A stretch of DNA of 64,000 bases from Bauldia sp. (lineage in GTDB: Bacteria; Pseudomonadota; Alphaproteobacteria; Rhizobiales; Kaistiaceae): assembly GCA_026126025.1 (NCBI GenBank), contig JAHCJZ010000004.1, positions 124,001 through 188,000 on the forward strand, given 5' to 3'. Under the pieces are notes generated by a model. That model did not search any database. It was not told where the DNA came from and was given only the letters and a program-made list of their open reading frames with translations. The position numbers and the translations under genes were made by a program. Positions 36,898 through 46,013 of this stretch are shown piece by piece; position 1 is the stretch's first letter; every line of letters begins with the position of its first letter.

Positions 36898-38715
36898 TCA
36901 ATAGACCCGCGCCCGCGGCGCGATATAGGCGGTGTCCGGCGTCAGCGTGTAGGCATGCACCGGCCGGTCGTCGAGCCGCACCGTGCGCGCGCCGTCGTCC
37001 ACGAAGGCGAGGCTGTGCCGCATCCACGCCGCATCGTCGCGCTGCGGGAAGTCCTCGCGCGCATGCGCGCCGCGCGACTCGGTCCGCCACGCCGCGGCCT
37101 CCATCGTCACCACGGCCTGGAGGATGAGGTTCTCGTATTCGAGGCTCTCGACGAGGTCGGAGTTCCAGATCAGCGAGCGGTCGGTGACGGCGATGGCGTC
37201 GCCGTTCCGCCACGCCTCGTGGATCAGCGCCTTGCCTTCCTCCAGCATGGTGCCGGTGCGGAACACCGCGCAGTGGCTCTGCATGATCTTCTGCATCGCG
37301 AGGCGGAGCTTCGCGGTGGGCGCGCCGCCATTGGCGTGGCGCAGCCGGTCGAGCCGCGCCAGCGAATTCTCACCCGCATCCTTCGCCGGCTCGGGAAGCG
37401 CCGTCCCCGGCTTCACAGTCGCGGCGCAGCGGAGGCCCGCGGCGCGGCCGAACACCAGGAGGTCGACCAGCGAGTTCGAGCCGAGCCGGTTGGCGCCGTG
37501 GACCGAAACGCTCGCCGCCTCGCCCACCGCCATCAGCCCGGGCACGACCGTGTCCGGGTCGCCGCCGGCCTTCGTCAGCACCTCGCCATGATGGTTCGTC
37601 GGGATGCCGCCCATATTGTAGTGCACCGTCGGCAGCACCGGGATCGGCGCCCTGGTCACGTCGACCCGCGCGAAGATGCGCGCGTTGTCGGTGATGCCGG
37701 GCAGCCGCTCGTGGATCACCTTCGGGTCGAGATGCTCGAGGTGAAGGTGGACATGGTCTTTCAGCGGTCCGACGCCACGCCCCTCGCGGATCTCCATGGT
37801 GATCGCGCGCGAGATGACGTCGCGCGAGGCGAGATCCTTCGCGTGCGGCGCGTAGCGCTCCATGAAGCGCTCGCCTTCGGAATTGACGAGATAGCCGCCC
37901 TCGCCGCGCGCGCCCTCGGTGATCAGCATCCCCGCGCCATAGATGCCGGTCGGGTGGAACTGCACGAACTCCATGTCCTGCAGCGGCAGCCCGGCGCGGA
38001 GCGCCATCGCGTTGCCGTCGCCGGTGCAGATATGCGCCGAGGTGCAGGAGAAATAGGCGCGGCCATAGCCGCCGGTGGCAAGGATCGTGCGGTGCGCGCG
38101 GAAGCGGTGGAGCGTCCCGTCCGCCATCGACAGCGCGACCACGCCACGGCATTCGCCGTCTTCCATGATGAGGTCGATCGCGAAGAACTCGATGAAGAAG
38201 TCCACCGCGTGGCGGAGCGACTGGCCGTAAAGCGTGTGGAGGAGGGCATGGCCGGTGCGGTCGGCGGCGGCGCAGGTGCGGTGCGCGACGCCCTCGCCGA
38301 AATGCGTGGTCATGCCGCCGAAGGGCCGCTGGTAGATGCGCCCGTCATCGGTCCGCGAGAACGGCATGCCGTAATGCTCGAGCTCGTAGATCGCGGCCGG
38401 CGCCTCGCGGCAGAGATATTCGATCGCATCCTGGTCGCCGAGCCAGTCCGACCCCTTCACGGTGTCGAACATGTGCCAGCGCCAGTCGTCCTCGCCCATA
38501 TTGCCGAGCGCGGCGGCGATCCCGCCCTGCGCCGCCACGGTGTGGCTCCGCGTCGGGAACACCTTGGATAGGCACGCGGTGCGGAGGCCCCCCTCGCCTG
38601 CCGCAAGCGCCGCCCGCAGCCCCGCCCCGCCCGCGCCGATCACCACCACGTCGAAGGCGTGGTCGGTGATCGGGTAAGCGGCTCCGAGCCTCGGTGGAGC
38701 GGAGAGGTCAGCCAC
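36898..38715 (-). CDS. sdhA: Succinate dehydrogenase flavoprotein subunit
   Basis: 605 residues from GTG 38715; the longer frame upstream is derived from an intergenic repeat. The FAD motif GAGGAG is at residues 27-32 and the covalent-FAD histidine is H58 in [15 protein letters not shown]. The substrate region [19 protein letters not shown]-type sequence reads [20 protein letters not shown], and [28 protein letters not shown] and [19 protein letters not shown] are intact. Two residues differ from the commonest spacing in the TCAAADRTG segment but the catalytic set looks complete. It follows sdhD by about 210 bases containing a family A repeat. Confidence 0.96.
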   Translation of the reverse strand: MADLSAPPRLGAAYPITDHAFDVVVIGAGGAGLRAALAAGEGGLRTACLSKVFPTRSHTVAAQGGIAAALGNMGEDDWRWHMFDTVKGSDWLGDQDAIEYLCREAPAAIYELEHYGMPFSRTDDGRIYQRPFGGMTTHFGEGVAHRTCAAADRTGHALLHTLYGQSLRHAVDFFIEFFAIDLIMEDGECRGVVALSMADGTLHRFRAHRTILATGGYGRAYFSCTSAHICTGDGNAMALRAGLPLQDMEFVQFHPTGIYGAGMLITEGARGEGGYLVNSEGERFMERYAPHAKDLASRDVISRAITMEIREGRGVGPLKDHVHLHLEHLDPKVIHERLPGITDNARIFARVDVTRAPIPVLPTVHYNMGGIPTNHHGEVLTKAGGDPDTVVPGLMAVGEAASVSVHGANRLGSNSLVDLLVFGRAAGLRCAATVKPGTALPEPAKDAGENSLARLDRLRHANGGAPTAKLRLAMQKIMQSHCAVFRTGTMLEEGKALIHEAWRNGDAIAVTDRSLIWNSDLVESLEYENLILQAVVTMEAAAWRTESRGAHAREDFPQRDDAAWMRHSLAFVDDGARTVRLDDRPVHAYTLTPDTAYIAPRARVY

Positions 38716-38755
38716 CGCGATGCACCACACTGCACGGCGATCGTCGGGCGGCAGC

Positions 38756-38893
38756 ACCCCTCCCCGAAACCGCTCCGCGGTTTCGACCCTCCCGCAAGGG
38801 GAGGGTTGAAGGCATAGGCGATAGCGAACCACCCAGGATCAACCTCCCCCTTGCGGGGAGGTCGAAGGTCGCGAAGCGAGCTTCGGGAGGGGG
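38756..38893. repeat. BIME-like pair of inverted units (family A, copy 3), sdhD-sdhA spacer
   Basis: Unit one (38756-38807) reads CCCCTCCCCGAAACCGCTCC and ends GCAAGGGGAGGGTTGAA; unit two (38841-38893) starts AACCTCCCCCTTGCGGGGAG and ends AGCTTCGGGAGGGGG. It occupies the gap between two genes of one operon. Confidence 0.88.
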
Positions 38894-38925
38894 TGCTGAC
38901 GTGCAACGCGAACGCCGGAGCATCG

Positions 38926-39297
38926 TCAGCTTCCGAGGCCGAGCTTGACGACGGCGTAGCCGGCGGTGAGCGCGATGATGGAGCAGAAGGCGAGGTTGGC
39001 GATCTGCGCGGCGATGCGTGCGCCGCCGCTGACATAGTCCTCGATGATCTCCTGCATGCCGATCTTCATATGGTAGGCAGCGAGCGCGACGAAGGCGACG
39101 AGCGGGATCGCGACGAACGGCCGCCCGACCACGGTGACCAGTGTGTCGTGGTCGGCGCCGATCAGCGACAGCGCGAGGCCGAAGACGAAGACGGTGAGCG
39201 GCACCAGCGCGATCGAGGAGAGCCGCTGGCGCCAGAAGGACGACGTGCCGCGATGCGACGAGCCGGGGCCGAGCACCCGCGCGAGCGGCGTCCTCAC
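38926..39297 (-). CDS. sdhD: Succinate dehydrogenase membrane anchor subunit
   Basis: 123 residues from GTG 39297, whose GTGA overlaps the sdhC stop. Three membrane helices are evident (LSSIALVPLTVFVFGLALSL, FVAIPLVAFVALAAYHMKIG, ANLAFCSIIALTAGYAVVKL). RVLGPGSSHRGTSSFWRQRL is the family N-terminus, and the His in AAYHMKIGMQEIIEDYV is the likely haem b ligand. It anchors SdhAB with SdhC and forms the ubiquinone site. Confidence 0.93.
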   Translation of the reverse strand: MRTPLARVLGPGSSHRGTSSFWRQRLSSIALVPLTVFVFGLALSLIGADHDTLVTVVGRPFVAIPLVAFVALAAYHMKIGMQEIIEDYVSGGARIAAQIANLAFCSIIALTAGYAVVKLGLGS

Positions 39298-39707
39298 GAC
39301 CGCACCAGGAGGACCACGACCCAGAGCGCGGCCGTCAGCACCGCCGAGCCGACGAGCGTGCCCCAGGCGAGGAAGGTGCGCGTCTTGCGGTCGAAGCCGG
39401 CGCCGACGTCCCAGACGAGGTGCCGGATGCCGCCCAGCGCATGGTGGACCAGCGACCAGGAGAACACGATGAGGATGATCGTGCCGTACCAGGTGCCGAG
39501 CTGGCGGTTGACGAAGTCGAACGCGCCCGGCCCGATCGCCGCCGCCAGCAGCCACCAGGCGAGGAGCGCCATCCCGAAATAGAGCCCGGCGCCGGTGACC
39601 CGATGGGCGATCGACATCGCCATGGTACCCGCCCAGGAATAGATCTGAAGATGCGGCGAGATCGGGCGGGCGCTGCGGCCCGTGGACGGGGCCAAGGGCG
39701 TCTCCAC
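39294..39707 (-). CDS. sdhC: Succinate dehydrogenase cytochrome b556 subunit
   Basis: 137 residues from a GTG at 39707; the frame is open further upstream but without family sequence. RPISPHLQIYSWAGTMAMSI followed by AHRVTGAGLYFG is the SdhC signature, and the His in SLVHHALGGIRHLVWDVGAG is the haem ligand region. Three membrane helices are present. It is the first gene of the sdhC-D-A-(DUF29-vapD-DUF3052)-B unit. The ribosome site is weak, so the exact start is uncertain. Confidence 0.93.
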   Translation of the reverse strand: METPLAPSTGRSARPISPHLQIYSWAGTMAMSIAHRVTGAGLYFGMALLAWWLLAAAIGPGAFDFVNRQLGTWYGTIILIVFSWSLVHHALGGIRHLVWDVGAGFDRKTRTFLAWGTLVGSAVLTAALWVVVLLVRS

Positions 39708-39818
39708 GGCGGTGAGGGTCCGTTCTAGTCTACGGTCCTCCGCCGGTGCAACAAGCCGGCCAGAATGAAAGAGGGGCGGGAAAGCCCCGCCCCTCGGCAA
39801 GAGTGCGTGGATCGCGCC

Positions 39819-41696
39819 CTAGTTCATGAGCTCGGTCACAAAGAGCGTCGAGGTCGACGGCCCGCCGGAGCTGAAAGTGCCGACCCAGATGTCGTAGGTG
39901 CCGCTCATCGGCGAGTTGAAGAGCACCTGCGGGTTGAGGTTGCCCGCCGAATCGTCGTCGCAGTACCAGTTGCCGTCCGGCGCGTTGATGACGAGCGTCG
40001 TGTCGCCGGGGCTGTCCACCCAGAACCGCAGCGGGAAGCCGCCCGAGGTGTAGTTCACCTCGTAGTCCGGCGCCGCCGCGATCATCCCGAAGCAGCTGCC
40101 GCCGAGGGCGTTGTAGGCTTCGATGCTGCCGCCGGGCACGATCGACACTGTGAACGGGTCCGGCACGAAGCCGGCGGCGAGGTTGGTGCCGCCAAACGCG
40201 CTCGGCAGCGAGTAGTCGGGGCTGCCGGCAGAACCGCCGCCGCCACCGCCACCACCACCACCACCGCCGCCCGACGAACCGCCGGTCTCGGAGACGAAGA
40301 TGGTCGCGTTGCCGGACGCGCCGGGCGAACCGTACCGGCCCACCCAGATGTCGTAGGTGCCGCTCATCGGCGAGATGAAGTCGAGCTGCGGGTTGGGGTA
40401 GCCGGCGGAGTCATCGTCGCAATACCAGTTGCCGTCCGGCGCGTTGATGACCAGCGTGGTGTCGTCCTGGGACTCGACCCAGAACGTCAGATTGTAGGGG
40501 CCCGACGTGTAGCTGACCTCGAAGGTCGGCGCTGCGGTGATGAAGCCGCCGCAGGCGCCGCCGAGCGGATTGAAGGCGTCGATGTTGCCGCCCGGCGTCA
40601 CCGAAGCGGTGAACGGATCGGGCACGAAGCCGGCCTGAAGGCTCCTGGATCCGAAGAGCGACGGCAGCGAGTAGTCGGGCTCGACACCGTCGCCCATGCC
40701 GCCGCCACCACCCATGCCGCCGCCGCCACCGCCGCCGCCCATGCCGCCACCACCGCCGCCGCCACTGCCGCCGCCACTGCCGCCGAGCTCGGTGACCGAG
40801 AGCGTGACGCTGCCGGCGCCGCCGCCGCTGGAGAAGGTGCCGACCCAGATGTCGTAGGTGCCGCTCAGCGGCGAGGCAAAGTCGACCTGCGGGTTGAGAT
40901 TGCCCGCCGAATCGTCGTCGCAATGCCAGCTGCCGTCCGGCGCGTTGATGACGAGCGTCGTATCGCCGGGGCCGTCGACCCGGAACGTCAGCGGGAAGCC
41001 GCCGGCGCTGTAGAAGACCTCATAGTCCGGGGCGATGGCGATCATGCCCCAGCAGCCGCCGCCGAGCACCGAGGCATCGATGCTGCCGCCCGGGACGATC
41101 GAGACGGTATGCGGGTCGGGTACGAAGCCGGCGTTGAGCGAGGTCGAGCCGAAGGCGCCGCTCTGCGACGTATCGGGCATGGCGCCACCGCCACCGCCAC
41201 CGCCGCCACCACCTCCTCCGCCACCACCGCCGCCACCACTGGTGAACTCGGAGATGCGGATCGTCGCGTTCGGGAAGCCGCCGTCGGAGGAATAGGTGCC
41301 GACCCAGATGTCATAGACGCCCGACTGTGCGTTGTTGAACGTCACCATCGGGTTGGGGAACCCGCCGCCATCGTCGTCGCAATACCACTGTGCGTTGGGG
41401 CCGTTGATGAGCAGCGTGGTGTCCGCGCTGGAAACGGCCGAGATCACCAGCGGACCGCCGCTGCCCGACCAGCTCAGCTCGAAATCGGGCGCGTTGGCGA
41501 CGAACCCGTAGCAGCCGACGCCGCCGGCATCGATCGAACCGCCCGCCTGGATCGAAACCTCATGGGGATCCGGAAGGAAGCCGGCCGTCAGGTTGACCGT
41601 GCCGAAGGCCGCCGGCAGCGTATAGTCCTGGGCCGCGGCCGAGCCGGCGCCCAGGATGCACGCCGCCGCCGCAGCGAACACCAATGTGCGGTTCAT
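39819..41696 (-). CDS. Secreted protein with four PPC-like repeats and polyglycine linkers
   Basis: 625 residues from ATG 41696. MNRTLVFAAAAACILGAGSA with cleavage near AAAQ is a Sec signal. Four homologous ~130-residue domains lie at about 24-153, 172-304, 338-472 and 490-625. Each has (V/L)PDPxxV, a Cys in a Gly-rich segment, APD/T-E-Y, DTTLVINAPDG-W-CDDD and SGTYDIWVG. This DDD-containing beta-sandwich pattern resembles bacterial pre-peptidase C-terminal (PPC) domains, where the acidic cluster may bind calcium. Linkers are glycine tracts, the first of 18 consecutive Gly; the second has Met interruptions. No catalytic domain is present. A surface or matrix protein is likely. Confidence 0.82.
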   Translation of the reverse strand: MNRTLVFAAAAACILGAGSAAAQDYTLPAAFGTVNLTAGFLPDPHEVSIQAGGSIDAGGVGCYGFVANAPDFELSWSGSGGPLVISAVSSADTTLLINGPNAQWYCDDDGGGFPNPMVTFNNAQSGVYDIWVGTYSSDGGFPNATIRISEFTSGGGGGGGGGGGGGGGGGGAMPDTSQSGAFGSTSLNAGFVPDPHTVSIVPGGSIDASVLGGGCWGMIAIAPDYEVFYSAGGFPLTFRVDGPGDTTLVINAPDGSWHCDDDSAGNLNPQVDFASPLSGTYDIWVGTFSSGGGAGSVTLSVTELGGSGGGSGGGGGGGMGGGGGGGGMGGGGGMGDGVEPDYSLPSLFGSRSLQAGFVPDPFTASVTPGGNIDAFNPLGGACGGFITAAPTFEVSYTSGPYNLTFWVESQDDTTLVINAPDGNWYCDDDSAGYPNPQLDFISPMSGTYDIWVGRYGSPGASGNATIFVSETGGSSGGGGGGGGGGGGGSAGSPDYSLPSAFGGTNLAAGFVPDPFTVSIVPGGSIEAYNALGGSCFGMIAAAPDYEVNYTSGGFPLRFWVDSPGDTTLVINAPDGNWYCDDDSAGNLNPQVLFNSPMSGTYDIWVGTFSSGGPSTSTLFVTELMN

Positions 41697-41842
41697 GTGT
41701 CCATCCCTTGTCAAAAGGAAAGGCCGGTTTCCCGGTGCTTCGCACCCTGGTTCCGGCCGCCACCCCAAGCGCCACTATCGTGCCCAATCTGTGTCTTTCC
41801 TGTGGCAGAGGCGGCAGGGCTCCGCAAGCCGCACGCGCCGGG

Positions 41843-41937
41843 GTGAAGGGTGAATAGTGAATGGTGAATGGAGAAGGCACGGCGATCCTGAGCTTTCCGG
41901 CCTTCACCATTGACCATTCGCCATTCACCATTCACCA
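41843..41937. repeat. Inverted repeat of GTGAATGG units (family E, copy 2)
   Basis: Left GTGAATAGTGAATGGTGAAT and right ATTCGCCATTCACCATTCAC arms enclose a GC-rich core, as in the atpD-atpC spacer at 20563-20677. It sits upstream of leuB, between two divergent genes. Confidence 0.8.
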
Positions 41938-41970
41938 AGTGCCACCCTGCCCAGCAACGGACCCGCCGCG

Positions 41971-43077
41971 ATGCCCGACCGCCACCTTCTTCTCCTCCCC
42001 GGCGACGGGATCGGCCCCGAGATCATGGCGGAGGTGAAGGGCGTCATCGCCTGGTTCAACGCAGGAGGCGCCGGTTTCACCTTCGATGAGGACCTCGTCG
42101 GCGGCGCGGCCTATGACGCGCACGGCGCCGCGATCAGCGAGGCGGCGATGGAGAAGGCCCACGCCGCGGGCGCCGTCATCTTCGGCTCGGTCGGCGGGCC
42201 GAAATGGGACAAGGTGCCCTACGACGTCCGCCCCGAGGCCGGCCTCCTGCGGCTGCGCAAGGATCTCGGCCTCTTCGCCAATCTCCGCCCCGCGCTCTGC
42301 TACGCCGCGCTGGCCGACGCGTCGTCGCTGAAGCGCGAGCTGGTCGAGGGGCTCGACATCCTCATCGTCCGCGAGCTTACTGGCGGCGTCTATTTCGGCG
42401 CACCGAAGGAAATCATCGACCTCGGCAACGGCCAGAAGCGCGGCATCGACACCCAGATCTACGACACCTACGAGATCGAGCGGATCGCCCGCGTCGCCTT
42501 CGACATGGCAAGGACGCGGCGCGGCCTCGTCACCTCGATGGAAAAGCGCAACGTCATGAAGTCGGGCCTGCTGTGGAACGAGGTTGTCACCGCCGTCCAC
42601 GCCGCCGAATACCCTGACGTGAAGCTGGAGCACATGCTGGCCGATGCCGGCGGCATGCAGCTGGTGCGCCAGCCGAAGCAGTTCGACGTCATCGTCACCG
42701 ACAATCTCTTCGGCGACATGCTGTCGGACGTCGCCGCGATGCTGACCGGCTCGCTCGGCATGCTCCCCTCCGCCTCGCTCGGCGCGCCGAACCCGGTGAA
42801 CGGCAGGCGGAAGGCGCTCTACGAGCCGGTCCACGGCTCCGCGCCCGACATCGCCGGCAAGGGCGTCGCCAACCCGATCGCGATGATCGCCTCCTTCGGC
42901 ATGGCGCTCCGCTACTCCTTCGGCATGACCGCCGAAGCCGACCGCCTCGACCGCGCCATCGCCGCCACCCTCGACGCCGGCACCCGCACTGCCGACATCT
43001 GGACCGAGGGAAAGCAGCGGGTGAGCACGGCCGAGATGGGCGCCGCGGTCATCGCGGCGCTGGAGAAGGCTGCGTAG
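41971..43077 (+). CDS. leuB: 3-isopropylmalate dehydrogenase
   Basis: 368 residues. It starts [20 protein letters not shown] and contains [35 protein letters not shown], the ELTGGVYFG motif and the metal-binding [20 protein letters not shown], then [19 protein letters not shown]. It oxidises and decarboxylates 3-isopropylmalate in leucine synthesis. leuD and leuC are elsewhere in the window, so leu genes are dispersed but clustered within about 11 kb. Confidence 0.97.
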   Translation: MPDRHLLLLPGDGIGPEIMAEVKGVIAWFNAGGAGFTFDEDLVGGAAYDAHGAAISEAAMEKAHAAGAVIFGSVGGPKWDKVPYDVRPEAGLLRLRKDLGLFANLRPALCYAALADASSLKRELVEGLDILIVRELTGGVYFGAPKEIIDLGNGQKRGIDTQIYDTYEIERIARVAFDMARTRRGLVTSMEKRNVMKSGLLWNEVVTAVHAAEYPDVKLEHMLADAGGMQLVRQPKQFDVIVTDNLFGDMLSDVAAMLTGSLGMLPSASLGAPNPVNGRRKALYEPVHGSAPDIAGKGVANPIAMIASFGMALRYSFGMTAEADRLDRAIAATLDAGTRTADIWTEGKQRVSTAEMGAAVIAALEKAA

Positions 43078-43100
43078 CGCGCTTCGTTTGCGCCCTTCCC

Positions 43101-43207
43101 CGACCTCATCCTGAGGTGCCCGGCGCAGCCGGGCCTCGAAGGACCCGGTGGTGTGACGCTGCGGGTCCTTCGAGGCTCGCTTCGCTCGCACCTCAGGATG
43201 AGGTCGG
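43101..43207. repeat. Inverted repeat, CTCATCCTGAGG type (family F)
   Basis: CCTCATCCTGAGGTGC, GGGCCTCGAAGGACCC on the left and GGGTCCTTCGAGGCTCGC, GCACCTCAGGATGAGGT on the right form a long hairpin directly after the leuB stop and before the convergent VOC gene. It can serve as a bidirectional terminator. Only one copy is in the window. Confidence 0.8.
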
Positions 43208-43261
43208 GATGGCAAGAGAACCGGTGTCCAGCCGACGCCTCCCGCCTGCCCTCCACCTACC

Positions 43262-43651
43262 CTACCAGTTGAGCTGGGTGATCTGGATGAGGTTGCCGAC
43301 GCCGTCCTTGAGCTGCGCGATGATCGAGGCGGTGACGTCGGTCGGCGGCATGGTGAACTCGCCGCCCTTCGCCTTGATCCGCTCGTAGTCGCCCTTGATG
43401 TCGCTCGTATAGAACATCACCGCAGGCTGGCTCTGCTGGAACAGCGCCTCCTGAAAGGCAGCCGCGGCCGGGTTGTCGTTCCTGGCGAGCTGGAGCTCCA
43501 TGCCGTCCGGGTCTTCCGGCGAAACCACCGTGAGCCAGCGGAACGGGCCGTTGGTGAAATCGGCCTTGGGCGCGAAGCCGAGGACGTCGGTGTAGAAGCG
43601 GAGCGCCTCGTCCTGATCGTCCACATAGATCGTGGTCAATTTGATCTTCAC
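43262..43651 (-). CDS. VOC family protein (glyoxalase-like)
   Basis: 129 residues from a GTG at 43651, six bases after AGGA. KIKLTTIYVDDQDEALRFYT, DVLGFAPKADF, RWLTVVSPEDPDGMELQLA, QQSQPAVMFYTSDI and a closing QLKDGVGNLIQITQL are the vicinal-oxygen-chelate fold of small glyoxalase-like proteins. Genes like this are often paired with ArsR-type regulators; none is adjacent, but a strong dyad lies upstream. The ligand is unknown. Confidence 0.88.
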   Translation of the reverse strand: MKIKLTTIYVDDQDEALRFYTDVLGFAPKADFTNGPFRWLTVVSPEDPDGMELQLARNDNPAAAAFQEALFQQSQPAVMFYTSDIKGDYERIKAKGGEFTMPPTDVTASIIAQLKDGVGNLIQITQLNW

Positions 43652-43689
43652 GGCATTTCCTTTCGTTTGCCTGGGTCGACGCCACATAA

Positions 43690-43705
43690 ATAGCTGAATA
43701 GCTAT
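43690..43705 (-). promoter_or_regulatory. Dyad ATAGCT-N4-AGCTAT upstream of the VOC gene
   Basis: A perfect 6-bp inverted repeat with a four-base spacer, 39 bases from the GTG start, in an AT-rich patch unusual for this window (ACATAAATAGCTGAATAGC). It also reads as a direct repeat of ATAGCT. It resembles ArsR-family operators, but no regulator gene is nearby. Confidence 0.45.
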
Positions 43706-43740
43706 GTGTCAATCCGTGCTCGCTCATCCTGCGCGAGCGC

Positions 43741-44214
43741 CTAGTCGAGGAAGGCGATGAACCGCCCGGCGGTCAGCGCGCCGAGCCAGATCGCGAGCGA
43801 CAGCACCGCCCGCGCCTTCACCGCAGCCGGCACCGGCCCACCGCGCACCGCCTCCTTCCACCCGGCGCTGAAGCGCTGGACCAGCGCGTTCGCCGTGCCG
43901 GCCGCCACCAGCCCGACCTTGATCAGGAACGGCGTGTTGGCGGCGTATTCCTCCGGCTTCACCGAGAAGAGAAGGAACCCCGCCCCGACCGCCAGCACCA
44001 GCCCGACCGCCGCCATCGGCTCCAGCACCCGGGCGAAGGCGGTGAGCGGGATGCTCCGCCACGCGCCGAGAAGCCGGAGGTCGACCGGCGCGATCCCGCC
44101 GACCAGGAGGATGAAGCCGAGAATGTGGGCGACGTTGACCAGCGGGTAGGCGTAGAATGAGGCCCGCAGCGCTTCCGCGACCGGCCAGTCGGCAAGCGCT
44201 TCGAGCCAGCCCAC
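43741..44214 (-). CDS. Four-helix membrane protein (DUF2214/DUF6644-like)
   Basis: 157 residues with four hydrophobic segments: YPLVNVAHILGFILLVGGIA, MAAVGLVLAVGAGFLLFSV, FLIKVGLVAAGTANALV and RAVLSLAIWLGALTAGRFIA. The NVAHILGF histidine and the ADWPVAEALRASFYAYPLVN opening match a group of small inner-membrane proteins of unknown function. It is 15 bases downstream of the DUF6152 gene and presumably co-transcribed. In other alphaproteobacteria similar pairs occur together, which suggests a shared copper- or redox-related envelope role, but that is conjecture. Confidence 0.7.
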   Translation of the reverse strand: MGWLEALADWPVAEALRASFYAYPLVNVAHILGFILLVGGIAPVDLRLLGAWRSIPLTAFARVLEPMAAVGLVLAVGAGFLLFSVKPEEYAANTPFLIKVGLVAAGTANALVQRFSAGWKEAVRGGPVPAAVKARAVLSLAIWLGALTAGRFIAFLD

Positions 44215-44229
44215 CCGCGAGCCCGCCCG

Positions 44230-44625
44230 CTACATCGTGTCGAACGGGTCGGTCAGGTCGGGGTAGACGTCGTAGGTTCCGCCGTTCACCTCGATCCGCA
44301 CCGCCTTCATCGTGAGATCGTCCGGGTCGAGCGAGCGGTGGCCATAGGCGGTCACCGTGTCGCCGATCGAAGCGACGCCCTCGACGAAGCCGGCGGCGGC
44401 CGTCGCCGCGGGCGGGGCAAGGTCGACATCCCACTGGCCGTCGTCGGCCGTCACCCGCAGCAGGGCATGCGGGTTGCCGAGATAGATCTCGTCGATCGTG
44501 CCGACGAGGATGAACGGGTCCTCCGACACCCACGCCCAGCCGTGATGGGCGAGCGCCGCACCCGCGCCGAGGATCGTCGCGGCCACGCCGCCGAGGGCGG
44601 CCTTCCGCAGGGTTGATGGCGTCAT
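44230..44625 (-). CDS. DUF6152 family exported protein
   Basis: 131 residues from ATG 44625. The signal peptide TLRKAALGGVAATILGAGAA ends before LAHHGWAW. The sequence AHHGWAWVSEDPFILVGTID, LGNPHALLRVTADDGQWDVD, LAPPAATAAAGF, GHRSLDPDDLTMKAVRIEV and YDVYP follows the DUF6152 pattern (HHxW, GNPH, W-V-LAPP, GHRS-----KA-RI). It is probably a small periplasmic beta-barrel; the function is unknown. It begins the two-gene unit with the membrane protein. Confidence 0.85.
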   Translation of the reverse strand: MTPSTLRKAALGGVAATILGAGAALAHHGWAWVSEDPFILVGTIDEIYLGNPHALLRVTADDGQWDVDLAPPAATAAAGFVEGVASIGDTVTAYGHRSLDPDDLTMKAVRIEVNGGTYDVYPDLTDPFDTM

Positions 44626-44792
44626 CGTCTGTTTCTCCCTTGCCCGGCCCAGCGTCAGGCCAACTGCCGGCCCGGCCCCCGGGTTCCCTCCGGTCACATT
44701 GACTTTCGGGGAGGGGCGCCTAGAACCTCCGCCAACTTCGCCCTTTCTCAAAGCCTTGCGCCGGCCTTCGGCTTCGGCGGGGAGTTTCTTCG

Positions 44793-45827
44793 ATGGGATT
44801 CAAGGTCGCCGTCGTCGGCGCCACCGGCAATGTCGGCCGGGAGATGCTGGACATCCTGGCCGAGCGGGGCTTCCCCGCCGACGAGGTGGTGGCGCTCGCC
44901 TCGCGCCGTAGCCAGGGCACGGAAGTCTCCTTCGGCGACCGCACCCTCAAGGTGAAGACCCTCGACCACTACGACTTCTCCGACACGGACCTCTGCCTGA
45001 TGTCGGCCGGCGGCGCGGTGTCGAAGGAATGGTCGCCGCGGATCGCCGACGAGGGCTGCGTCGTCATCGACAATTCCTCGGCCTGGCGCTACGACGCCGA
45101 CGTCCCGCTGGTCGTGCCCGAGGTCAACGCCGACGCGGTGTCGGGCTTCGCGCGCCGCAACATCATCGCCAACCCCAATTGCTCCACCGCGCAGCTCGTG
45201 GTGGCGCTGAAGCCGCTCCACGACGCGGCGGGGATCCGGCGCATCGTAGTCTCGACCTACCAGTCGGTCTCCGGCGCCGGCAAGGACGCGATGGACGAAC
45301 TCTTCAACCAGACCCGCGCTGTCTTCGTCTCCGACCAGATCGAGACCCACCGCTTCACCAAGCGGATCGCCTTCAACGTCATTCCCCACATCGACGTCTT
45401 CATGGAGGACGGCTCGACCAAGGAGGAATGGAAGATGATGGCCGAGACCAAGAAGATCCTCGACCCGAAGATCAAGGTTTCGGTGACCTGCGTCCGCGTG
45501 CCGGTCTTCATCGGCCATTCCGAGGCGGTGAACATCGAGTTCGAGAACCCGCTCACCGCAGCCCAGGCGCGCGGCATCCTCCGCGAGGCGCCGGGCATCC
45601 TCGTCGTCGACAAGCGCGAGGATGGCGGCTACGTCACCCCGGTCGAGGTGGCGGGCGAGGACGCGACCTATGTCAGCCGCATCCGCGAGGACCACACGCT
45701 CGAAAACGGCCTCTCGCTCTGGGTGGTATCGGACAACCTGCGCAAGGGCGCCGCGCTCAACGCGATCCAGATCGCCGAGCTCCTCGTCAACCGCAAGCTG
45801 ATCCAGCCCAAGCGCGCCGCGGCGTAA
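44793..45827 (+). CDS. asd: Aspartate-semialdehyde dehydrogenase
   Basis: 344 residues. GFKVAVVGATGNVGREMLDI is the NADP-binding motif, C130 in NIIANPNCSTAQLVVALKPL is the catalytic cysteine, and VSTYQSVSGAGKDAMDEL and RVPVFIGHSEAVNIEFE are conserved. It reduces aspartyl phosphate to the semialdehyde for Lys, Met, Thr and diaminopimelate synthesis. GGGGAG precedes the start. It is divergent from the DUF6152 gene. Confidence 0.97.
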   Translation: MGFKVAVVGATGNVGREMLDILAERGFPADEVVALASRRSQGTEVSFGDRTLKVKTLDHYDFSDTDLCLMSAGGAVSKEWSPRIADEGCVVIDNSSAWRYDADVPLVVPEVNADAVSGFARRNIIANPNCSTAQLVVALKPLHDAAGIRRIVVSTYQSVSGAGKDAMDELFNQTRAVFVSDQIETHRFTKRIAFNVIPHIDVFMEDGSTKEEWKMMAETKKILDPKIKVSVTCVRVPVFIGHSEAVNIEFENPLTAAQARGILREAPGILVVDKREDGGYVTPVEVAGEDATYVSRIREDHTLENGLSLWVVSDNLRKGAALNAIQIAELLVNRKLIQPKRAAA

Positions 45828-45857
45828 CCCGCGCGACAGTCACCCCGCGGTGGCAAG

Positions 45858-45992
45858 CCCGCTCATCCCAGGCAGCGTGCGGCGCAGCCGCATCGCGTGA
45901 TCGGGGATCCACGGCAAGACTCGTCGCGAAGCGACCCCATCTGCGCGGCCAGCGCCCGGGGCGTGGATTCCCGCCTGCGCGGGAATGAGCGG
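45858..45992. repeat. Inverted repeat (family C, copy 2)
   Basis: CCCGCTCATCCCAGGCAGCG on the left pairs imperfectly with CCTGCGCGGGAATGAGCGG on the right, with an internal CTCGTCGCGAAGCGACCCC hairpin. The left arm and internal ACTCGTCGCG match the copy at 3027-3225. It lies between asd and the convergent 79-residue gene. Confidence 0.7.
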
Positions 45993-46013
45993 AGGATGGG
46001 TCCCGCGCGCCAC

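Noticed and set aside
36364-38571. Long plus-strand open frame opposite sdhA and the DUF29 gene
   Set aside because: Shadow of sdhA with no recognisable domain or ribosome site.
40200-41240. Runs of CCACCG/GCCACC triplets as a CRISPR or minisatellite array
   Set aside because: They are in frame in a clear coding sequence as glycine codons, without spacer-repeat periodicity.
39765-41846. Plus-strand frame opposite the polyglycine protein
   Set aside because: The opposite strand has a signal peptide and four homologous domains; this frame is its mirror and is low-complexity.
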